A stretch of 36,124 nucleotides of DNA from positions 1-36,124 of the forward strand of contig JAIDUH010000096.1 in assembly GCA_029060285.1 (NCBI GenBank), given 5' to 3'. Below, one piece after another: positions 15,826 through 21,975 of this stretch. Made by a program: the position numbers and the translations under genes. Source of the DNA: Muribaculaceae bacterium (GTDB taxonomy: Bacteria > Bacteroidota > Bacteroidia > Bacteroidales > Muribaculaceae). The notes below the pieces were generated by a model. The model had not been told where the DNA came from, did no database searches, and saw only the letters and a program-made list of their open reading frames with translations. Every line of letters begins with the position of its first letter. Position 1 is the stretch's first letter.

Positions 15826-17364
15826 ATGACCAAAATACTCTGGGCAGACGACGAGATTGATCTTCTCAAGCCCCACATAATGTTTCTGAAGAATAAGGGC
15901 TATGATATCGTGACTGTAAGCAACGGTCAGGATGCCCTTGACACGCTCGACGCTGGAGGAATATCACTCGTCCTTCTCGATGAAAACATGCCCGGACTTT
16001 CCGGACTCGAGACCCTCTCGCGCATCAATCAGTCACACCCTGATATTCCGGTCATCATGATCACCAAGTCAGAGGAAGAAAATATCATGAACCAGGCTAT
16101 CGGCAACAAAATCACCGACTATCTGATCAAGCCTGTCAACCCGATGCAGATACTTCTATCCTTGAAGAAAAATCTACACAGCGCCAAGATAATAGCGGAG
16201 CAAACCTCCACAAGCTACATGCACGACTTCCAGAAGATATCCGCAGACATCAACGCTGCCTCCTCTCTGGAAGACTGGATGGACTGCTACCGTCGTCTTG
16301 TATATTGGGAGATGAAGCTGTCTGACTCCGAAAGCAATATGGACGAGATGCTCCTGATGCAGAAACGGGACGCAAACTCCAACTTCGCAAAATTCGTGAA
16401 ACGCAACTATGAGTCATGGATCACTTCAAGCCGCGATCATCTGATGAGCCCGGACATATTCAGTCGCCGCATATTCCCAATGCTTGACGCGGGCGACAAA
16501 GTATGCTTCGTACTTATCGACAACTTCCGTCTCGACCAGTGGCGCTGTGTGCAACCGCTTCTCTCGGAGTTCTTCAACGTCAGCGAAGATCTTTACACCA
16601 CTATCCTCCCTACTTCTACCCAATATGCCCGCAATTCCATCTTCTCCGGATTGATGCCACTTAAGATAAAGGAGATGTTTCCAAAGCTTTGGGTAGAGGA
16701 AGATGAGGATGAAGGACTCAACAACCATGAAGAGGAACTGATCGCAACTATGTTGGAGCGCTACCGTCGCAAAGACCGCTTCACATATACAAAACTCAAT
16801 GACTCATCAGCTTGCGAGAAGTTCATCGGCAAATTAAATTCAATCAAAGATGTGCAGCTCAACGTTATTGTGATGAATTTCATCGACATGCTGAGTCATG
16901 CCCGTACGGAATCGAAGATGATACGCGAACTTGCCAACAGCGACGCTGCATATCGTTCGCTGACTGAGTCATGGTTCAAGCATAGTTCAGCGGCTGAGAT
17001 GTTCCGCCGAATAGCAGAGTTAGGCTATAAAGTGGTTCTGACTACCGACCATGGCACTATACGCGTCGACAATCCGATAAAGGTGGTGGGAGACCGTAAC
17101 ACCAATACCAACCTACGCTATAAAGTAGGAAAGAATCTTAACTATAATCCCAAGCAAGTCTACGAGATAAAGGACCCGAAGAAGTATGGATTACCCTCTC
17201 CAAACCTGAGCAGCACCTACATTTTCGCCACCAACGAAGACTTCTTTTCCTATCCCAACAACTACAACTACTACGTGCAGTATTACACCGGCACCTTCCA
17301 GCACGGCGGCATCTCCCTCCAGGAAATGCTCGTCCCCCTCGTCACCCTCACCCCAAAATCCTAA
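15826..17364 (+). CDS. porX: PorX-type response regulator with PglZ phosphodiesterase domain
   Basis: Encodes 512 residues from the ATG at 15826; the frame extends into the upstream repeat, but MTKILWADDE is the receiver start. The receiver domain (1-120) has acidic D8/D9, phospho-acceptor D52 in LLDENMPG, T80 and K102. A helical linker leads to a PglZ (alkaline-phosphatase fold) domain whose expected metal ligands are visible: D232 (LIDNFR), nucleophile region PTSTQYARN (T265), D354/H358 (FIDMLSH), D408/H409 (TTDHGT) and H493 (QHGGIS). In P. gingivalis, PorX with sensor PorY controls type IX secretion, and PorX acts on phosphodiester substrates. The porW gene is adjacent; no porY or T9SS core gene is in the window. 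Confidence 0.9.
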   Translation: MTKILWADDEIDLLKPHIMFLKNKGYDIVTVSNGQDALDTLDAGGISLVLLDENMPGLSGLETLSRINQSHPDIPVIMITKSEEENIMNQAIGNKITDYLIKPVNPMQILLSLKKNLHSAKIIAEQTSTSYMHDFQKISADINAASSLEDWMDCYRRLVYWEMKLSDSESNMDEMLLMQKRDANSNFAKFVKRNYESWITSSRDHLMSPDIFSRRIFPMLDAGDKVCFVLIDNFRLDQWRCVQPLLSEFFNVSEDLYTTILPTSTQYARNSIFSGLMPLKIKEMFPKLWVEEDEDEGLNNHEEELIATMLERYRRKDRFTYTKLNDSSACEKFIGKLNSIKDVQLNVIVMNFIDMLSHARTESKMIRELANSDAAYRSLTESWFKHSSAAEMFRRIAELGYKVVLTTDHGTIRVDNPIKVVGDRNTNTNLRYKVGKNLNYNPKQVYEIKDPKKYGLPSPNLSSTYIFATNEDFFSYPNNYNYYVQYYTGTFQHGGISLQEMLVPLVTLTPKS

Positions 17365-17741
17365 GCCTCATGCCCAGGCGATAAACTGACTTTCAGACTT
17401 CAGTCAGCAGTAAAGTCTTATACAGGTGAAGTACATACATTTACATGTTTTATACCCGGGTTTTACCCATTCTTATCAAATTTTATAGGCAAGTTTTATA
17501 TAGAATCCGCACATTTTAATGGGGAGTCTTATACAAAATTTCAAATTTCAGGGATATTACACAAATTTGAAAAGATAAAAATTCAAACGTAAGACATATT
17601 TTCTGAAGATTCCAGAATGAAGTGCAAAAAATATGGCATTTTTATTTGGACTTCAACCGATAGAGAAAGAAGAGCCTTTCAAGCCGTCTAACCACAATGT
17701 TGGAGAAACATGCAATAAGACAGCTCATATCGAAGAAGTAT
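17365..17741. other. 377-bp AT-rich non-coding gap between porX and the ATPase-nuclease cassette
   Basis: I see no convincing gene here. The segment is AT-rich. It contains an 11-bp direct repeat AGTCTTATACA at 17414-17424 and 17525-17535, with several TTTTATA-like words between. A weak inverted repeat, CTGACT...AGTCAG, lies near 17386-17407. It receives transcription from both sides (porX and the minus-strand nuclease gene), but neither end shows a strong terminator. Confidence 0.6.
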
Positions 17742-18350
17742 TTATACTTCCGCGTCATTTTTAAAATATAGGGGAATACCGTCTGTATCCAACAAGAACT
17801 GCGCTGCAAGTTTCTTCTGATAAGCGTTATGGCGGGGAACAGTACGGTTGAAAACAGCAAAAGCTTCCACATTCACTACATCCTGCAATTTAACGCCTAC
17901 TTTTTTACATCGGTCAACGACATCCATGATGGTTTGAGTCAGCTGAAGTTTAGCCTTCTCATAGTTCCCTTTAATCGATGCTTCCGTATTGTTGGAGGCA
18001 TTGGATTTAAATTCTACAAACCCTAAATAATCATTCGTAAGCAACGCACAATCACATTTACTGTCCGCATAGTAGAGAATTCCATCTATATGCCAAAGAA
18101 AGAGATCTTTATGACTGCGATTGATGACTTTGAACGTTTTATCAGTACCTAAGCCACGAGTATCAAGGAGGAAAATCGAATGCCCGGTATTGACATCATC
18201 GATTATGAATACATTACCTCTGTCAGTCCATTCAAACAGATAATCGAGATAATCACTATCATTTGATACCATTTGGAATACTTTCTGATCTCCAAAAGCA
18301 TCTTTCAGTCGGAGCCGTATGATGGGAGTAAAGTCCATAGTGATTTTCAT
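17742..18350 (-). CDS. uncharacterised protein with PD-(D/E)XK-like nuclease signature
   Basis: Encodes 202 residues that I do not recognise as a named family. The most telling stretch is CDCALLTNDYLGFVEFK (residues 99-115): an Asp (D100), a turn, a hydrophobic strand and E113-F-K115. This is the order and spacing of the PD-(D/E)XK nuclease core. A following helix has Q136 and basic residues. No signal peptide or membrane segment is seen, so it is cytosolic. Its ATG overlaps the stop of the upstream ATPase gene (ATGA, 18347-18350), so the two are translationally coupled and likely work together. An ATP-gated DNA- or RNA-cutting effector is a reasonable guess, but nuclease activity is inferred only from the motif. 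Confidence 0.6.
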   Translation of the reverse strand: MKITMDFTPIIRLRLKDAFGDQKVFQMVSNDSDYLDYLFEWTDRGNVFIIDDVNTGHSIFLLDTRGLGTDKTFKVINRSHKDLFLWHIDGILYYADSKCDCALLTNDYLGFVEFKSNASNNTEASIKGNYEKAKLQLTQTIMDVVDRCKKVGVKLQDVVNVEAFAVFNRTVPRHNAYQKKLAAQFLLDTDGIPLYFKNDAEV

Positions 18351-19543
18351 TCATGGAGTTTACTCTTGTATTCCATCACAGTTCTTTGCAAGGCATCGAA
18401 CTCATCGCCTAATGTTTCCGACACTCCATCCAAGGAGTTATAGTCGATCATGCCGGTCTCATCATCCAGAAGCGAACGACAGTACATACCTCCGTTTATG
18501 TCTTTACCCAAGGAGTAGACCGAACACTCTTTTAAAGTCAGCCTATAAGGATCCGGTAGAATCCCATCGATATATTTCTTGATGCCCTGCCCATATTTTT
18601 CAGCCAACATCCCGGCAAACAGTATGTTGTTCATCGCAGCCAGTAGGTAAGGACTATGAGTCGTGACAGTCAAGGTACGCCCAAGATGTTTCACTGTCTT
18701 AAGCAAATACCTAAACAATTCAACTTGCTTTGTCGGAAAGAGATTGCACTCTGGTTCCTCTATTACATAAGAGGTGTAATACCGTTTTGACACAGCATAA
18801 TTAATCACAAGCATCAAAGGCACAAGAGACTGGATTCCCGATGAGGCTGCTGTCATAGGAATATTCTTATGGGTTTGATCAATTACGATTGAATCTTCGG
18901 TTGCCTCATGCTTGAATTCAATACCCAGTAAAGGAATATCGAAACGCGGGTATTCCGATTTGGCATTCCCAAGCTCCACCATGAATCGAAGAAGATTTTT
19001 AGGAATGGTGGCGTTAGCCAACGCCAATGCAGGCATTAGGTTGGTTAGAACCGAATAGATGATTCTTTCCGCCGGAATATATATGGAATTCGTAACATTA
19101 TCCAGACGGGTGTTAACATCCATATCCCCACCGGTAAATCTCGAGTCTCCAACATTATGACTTTTCGAAAATCTGAGAATCTCATCAGCAATCATCGTTT
19201 TGTCGGAAATCACTTTACCGTCTGTGCTTATCGAAGAGGATATACCTTCTGGACTGCATTCAACGTGAAGATGCCAATCATCATCGATCTCTTCATAAAC
19301 AACTTGGTACTTACCGTCAAGATATACCAGCAGATTATGGTCCTTCAGCATGCTATGCCACGCATCAACATCATCTTTTATCAATCTATACAGGCTTATG
19401 GCATCCGTAAAGACCGCTATGAGTTTTGCCATAGTGCTTTTTCCGATGGCCTGCTCACCTATAAACATATTGATGGTCCGCAATTCCACGGTGGCATTGC
19501 TTATCGGTCCGAAGTTTTCTATGTGCAGTGTTCTCTTTCTCAT
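18347..19543 (-). CDS. ABC/AAA-type ATPase of the OLD/RecF-like class, paired with the putative nuclease
   Basis: Encodes 398 residues from the ATG at 19543; the promoter lies so close upstream that the TTG at 19555 would leave almost no leader. LHIENFGPISNATVEL opens the protein as in AAA_15/RecF-like ATPases. Walker A is GEQAIGKST (29-37), the signature-like SSGIQSLVP is at 234-242, Walker B is YVIEEPECNLFP (259-270) with an EEPE core instead of the usual DEPE, and the H-loop TTHSPYLL is at 294-301. A YIPAER motif lies at about 155. A TOPRIM domain (as in OLD) is absent; the downstream gene probably supplies the nuclease. Similar ATPase-effector pairs occur in anti-phage defence; that role here is inference. 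Confidence 0.85.
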   Translation of the reverse strand: MRKRTLHIENFGPISNATVELRTINMFIGEQAIGKSTMAKLIAVFTDAISLYRLIKDDVDAWHSMLKDHNLLVYLDGKYQVVYEEIDDDWHLHVECSPEGISSSISTDGKVISDKTMIADEILRFSKSHNVGDSRFTGGDMDVNTRLDNVTNSIYIPAERIIYSVLTNLMPALALANATIPKNLLRFMVELGNAKSEYPRFDIPLLGIEFKHEATEDSIVIDQTHKNIPMTAASSGIQSLVPLMLVINYAVSKRYYTSYVIEEPECNLFPTKQVELFRYLLKTVKHLGRTLTVTTHSPYLLAAMNNILFAGMLAEKYGQGIKKYIDGILPDPYRLTLKECSVYSLGKDINGGMYCRSLLDDETGMIDYNSLDGVSETLGDEFDALQRTVMEYKSKLHE

Positions 19544-19568
19544 GATTCCGGGCAAAAGATTTGACTCA

Positions 19569-19600
19569 CAAAATTAACGAAAAAAATCCTTACAGCCAAA
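19569..19600 (-). promoter_or_regulatory. Bacteroidetes-type promoter for the ATPase-nuclease cassette
   Basis: On the minus strand, TTTG (plus 19597-19600) is followed after exactly 20 bp by TAATTTTG (plus 19569-19576), an ideal -33/-7 pair. It predicts a transcript starting about 20 nt before the ATG at 19543, so the two genes form their own transcription unit. Confidence 0.8.
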
Positions 19601-19957
19601 TATATCTTGAATACATCACCATATCACCCACCAACTTTTTCGGCCTCTCATCGCTCCACACGGCTCTTTCATTTAGCTTCTCTCTTCCAAAAGTACATGA
19701 TTGTGATGCGAACTCAGTGAGCACATTCCTCCCCCCCGGCGGTCGCTGCATGATAGAGCCATCGGAAAGACATCATAACTGAAAGATCCCTGCCATATAG
19801 AGCAAACCCGGGAAAACGATTCTGTTCGTTTTTCCGGGTTTGCCCTTCCATTATACCTTAATATTTCTAACAATTCGTTATGCTTTACTTATAAGACATC
19901 ACAAATTGAAATAAGTTGCATCCTCGCCAATCACTTTTAGCAATTTTTCACATTTAT
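19601..19957. other. non-coding gap between the ATPase cassette and the DUF2461 gene
   Basis: No supported gene is seen in about 350 bp. The segment contains a run of seven C (about 19731-19737) and the large hairpin at 19802-19843. Short open frames on both strands have no recognisable start context or domain. Confidence 0.55.
19802..19843 (-). terminator. large hairpin, probable terminator for the DUF2461 gene
   Basis: GCAAACCCGG (19802-19811) pairs perfectly with CCGGGTTTGC (19834-19843), and the inner A-rich and T-rich arms extend the stem to about 18 bp. The stem lies about 115 nt beyond the DUF2461 stop on the minus strand. U-rich tails are weak on both sides. Confidence 0.55.
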
Positions 19958-20650
19958 TTATCTTCTTTTGGGAGTACGGACAGCCAACTCAGGATGCTCT
20001 TCGAGTGTAAAGTTGAAGAAATCATCATAGGGCTTCAATATTCGGAAGAGATTTGAGAGCTTTTTGACAATATTTTTTGATGCCATATCCCTGTCCGTAA
20101 GTGTGGCGGCATATACAAAGCTCTTTGGCTTTAGAAGTTCGATATGTTCCCAGTCTTTCGGGAATCCCTTTGGAGCTGTCTTCAGGGGTTCCTGCCAATA
20201 TGGCTCATAATGTTCCGCAAATTCCGAGTTCTGTATTATGGCAAGATATTCATCAATATTGTTGTAAATTTCACTGCGATATTCTTTCAGCAAAGGAGCT
20301 TCCGGGAACCATGCACCGCCGGCTACAAGACACTCCCCCGGTTGTAAATGCACATAATATCCGCAGAACTCACTCTTCTTTCCTCCTTTTGGATTGATAT
20401 AGATGCCGATGTGATCCTTATAGGGAGTCTTGTCGGCCGAAAAACGGGTATCACGATAGATTCTGTAAAGACAATCCGAGGGTGTCAGCATCGCAGCTTC
20501 CGGCTCTATCTCTGTCAACGCATCAATAAGCTGCTGCGTAAAAGCTTCCACCTGAGCCTTTACCCTCATATATTCATCCTTATGCTCGTTAAACCAGTCA
20601 CGGTTATTGTTAGCCGCCAACTGCTTCAAAAATTCCAATACTTCTTTCAT
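19958..20650 (-). CDS. DUF2461 domain-containing protein
   Basis: Encodes 230 residues from the ATG at 20650, the normal length for DUF2461. Family landmarks are FLKQLAANNNRDWFNEHK at the N-terminus, YRIYRDTRFSADKTPYKDH at about 62-80, GYYVHLQPGE, and KGFPKDWEHIELLKPKSF near the C-terminus. The family is widespread in bacteria and its biochemical role is not established; a cytosolic protein is expected. The frame stays open for 37 more codons upstream, through a GC-rich element, but the family alignment begins at this Met. The divergent ECF sigma gene begins about 200 bp away. Confidence 0.9.
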   Translation of the reverse strand: MKEVLEFLKQLAANNNRDWFNEHKDEYMRVKAQVEAFTQQLIDALTEIEPEAAMLTPSDCLYRIYRDTRFSADKTPYKDHIGIYINPKGGKKSEFCGYYVHLQPGECLVAGGAWFPEAPLLKEYRSEIYNNIDEYLAIIQNSEFAEHYEPYWQEPLKTAPKGFPKDWEHIELLKPKSFVYAATLTDRDMASKNIVKKLSNLFRILKPYDDFFNFTLEEHPELAVRTPKRR

Positions 20651-20663
20651 TCTAAATTTTATT

Positions 20664-20780
20664 AATTCAAGTTTCGCTTGCTCTTGCATAAAGATTTGCA
20701 ATACCTCAGCGCAGGAGCCGCGTTTGTTCTCAGCGAACACCCTCCGGGCGATGCTAAGCAACAGCCTCGGGGAAGCGCTT
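20664..20780. repeat. GC-rich structured element between DUF2461 and the ECF sigma gene
   Basis: This stretch stands out from the AT-rich gap around it. It contains several short inverted repeats (GTTC/GAAC around a GCTGA loop; CAAG/CTTG around CGAAA; TTGCA/TGCAA) and two GCTGAG words on the minus strand. It abuts ATTCTAAATT at 20650-20660, the same word found in the heptamer arrays elsewhere in the window. It may be a dispersed repeat element; no second copy is in the window. Confidence 0.4.
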
Positions 20781-20846
20781 TATAGAAATTATAACAAATA
20801 TCTCTCCGAATTTGTAAGATTCAATATAAAAAGCGTTATATAAGTG

Positions 20847-21347
20847 ATGACAGGCAAAGAATTCGATAGTTTTTTCCGGAAGCTGTATCTTCCATTGGGT
20901 ATGTACGCACTCCGCATCCTTGACGATGCGCAGAGTGCGGAAGATATCGTGGAGGATACATTCATGAAAGCTTGGCAACTTATCGAAGAAGGAAAAGAGA
21001 TAGATGATTTCAAGGCCTATATGTATCGTATGGTACATAATGGCTGTATATCATTCCTGCGCAACAAGAAAGAAACCGTCGGACTCGAATTCGTGCCGGA
21101 AGCTGACGAGGAAGCCGTTGATACTTCAGAACGTGATGCCCGCATCTGGAAAGCAATAGACGAACTGCCTGAAAAATGCCGCGAGGTATTCCTCCTCAGC
21201 AAACGCGACGGACTATCCAACGAAGAAATTGCCGAAAAGATGAATATCTCCGTCAAGACCGTTAAAAACCAGATGACCAAAGCCTTCGCCCGCCTCCGCG
21301 ACTCCCTGTCATCGGGCCACAAACCCTTCTTCCTCCCGTTCCTCTGA
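20847..21347 (+). CDS. ECF-type RNA polymerase sigma factor
   Basis: Encodes 166 residues from the ATG at 20847; a GTG lies one codon upstream. Region 2 is visible at DDAQSAEDIVEDTFMKAW (about 26-43), with the promoter-melting helix FKAYMYRMVHNGCISFLR. Region 4 is the helix-turn-helix LSNEEIAEKMNISVKTVKNQ (about 125-144). No extra C-terminal domain is present. It should direct RNA polymerase to its own operon when released by the anti-sigma protein encoded next. It heads a four-gene surface-signalling cluster: sigma, mini anti-sigma, TonB receptor, DUF4249 lipoprotein. Confidence 0.93.
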   Translation: MTGKEFDSFFRKLYLPLGMYALRILDDAQSAEDIVEDTFMKAWQLIEEGKEIDDFKAYMYRMVHNGCISFLRNKKETVGLEFVPEADEEAVDTSERDARIWKAIDELPEKCREVFLLSKRDGLSNEEIAEKMNISVKTVKNQMTKAFARLRDSLSSGHKPFFLPFL

Positions 21348-21390
21348 CTGCAAAAAAAGAAAAATGAGACATTTTTTCTAAAAAAAAATT

Positions 21391-21435
21391 CCAAGAAGGA
21401 TAGGACCTTTTTCGGACTCTTTCGTCTATAGAGTA
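21391..21435 (+). promoter_or_regulatory. candidate ECF-dependent promoter before the anti-sigma gene
   Basis: The 181-bp gap between sigma and anti-sigma genes contains TTCGTCTATAGAG, with a CGTC core like the -10 region of many ECF promoters, and GGACC 14 bp upstream as a possible -35. The gap is long for an operon, consistent with a second, autoregulated start. Confidence 0.35.
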
Positions 21436-21528
21436 TTCTACTGTTTCACTTCATCGCTCTCATTCCGTATAGGCATCGATTTCTAATCCTGATGACAACG
21501 GAGATAACGATAAAAACAATGAAAACTC

Positions 21529-21975
21529 ATGGATAACAAAAACATCAACTACATCACAAAGCATTATAAAGAAGGACTCTTCGACGTAGAGTCCGCTTTG
21601 CTGCGAATAAAGCAATCCGCCCCAAAATGGTGGACCCGCTCACGCATTGCAGCAGCTTGCATCGGAGCTGTGGTGCTTACAGCAACTGCAGCTGTTTTCG
21701 TGCATAAAAGCTATTTCTGGCAGCCAGCCAATGACACTGAGATAATACAACCCACAAATATCCCCGCTTCTGAAATCATACGCAGCATTGACTTTGAGAA
21801 TGCGCCGCTCCCCACAGTAGTGCAGAAGATCCGGGAAGTCTATGGAGTGGAAGTAACCGACATGCCTGCCGACGCAAGCGAATACTCGCTCTCCCTGCAT
21901 TACGTAGGCTCCGCTACCGATCTCGTGGAGACAATCAACGATATTCTTGATACAGATATGAAAATCCAGGAATGA
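21529..21975 (+). CDS. miniature anti-sigma factor: transmembrane segment plus DUF4974/STN-like domain, no FecR domain
   Basis: Encodes only 148 residues, against roughly 300-390 for a normal FecR-type anti-sigma factor of Bacteroidetes. A short cytoplasmic part (1-38) would hold the sigma factor; one transmembrane helix follows (about 39-62). The rest is periplasmic: IDFENAPLPTVVQKIREVYG and a final LHYVGSATDLVETINDIL look like the DUF4974 domain that ends FecR proteins. The central FecR domain is missing, with no sign of a frameshift. The stop overlaps the TonB receptor start (ATGA, 21972-21975), so the products are made together. It should pass a signal from the receptor STN domain to the sigma factor; this is inferred from gene order. 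Confidence 0.75.
   Translation: MDNKNINYITKHYKEGLFDVESALLRIKQSAPKWWTRSRIAAACIGAVVLTATAAVFVHKSYFWQPANDTEIIQPTNIPASEIIRSIDFENAPLPTVVQKIREVYGVEVTDMPADASEYSLSLHYVGSATDLVETINDILDTDMKIQE

Noticed and set aside
15826-17364. PglZ domain as part of a BREX or Pgl phage-defence system
   Set aside because: The domain is fused to a receiver and the gene is next to a PorW/SprE-like gene, which is the PorX arrangement; no BREX or Pgl partner genes are nearby.
17642-17872. 76-residue minus-strand open frame
   Set aside because: It overlaps the end of the putative nuclease gene in another frame and shows no domain or start signal.
18347-19543. OLD-family nuclease as a single protein
   Set aside because: No C-terminal TOPRIM domain is present; the protein ends after the H-loop region and a helical tail.
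19561-19782. Small plus-strand gene in the gap after the ATPase promoter
   Set aside because: It begins inside the promoter of the divergent ATPase gene and its translation has no recognisable pattern.
20651-20761. N-terminal extension of the DUF2461 protein
   Set aside because: The extension comes from a GC-rich repeat-like element, and the family starts at the Met encoded at 20650.
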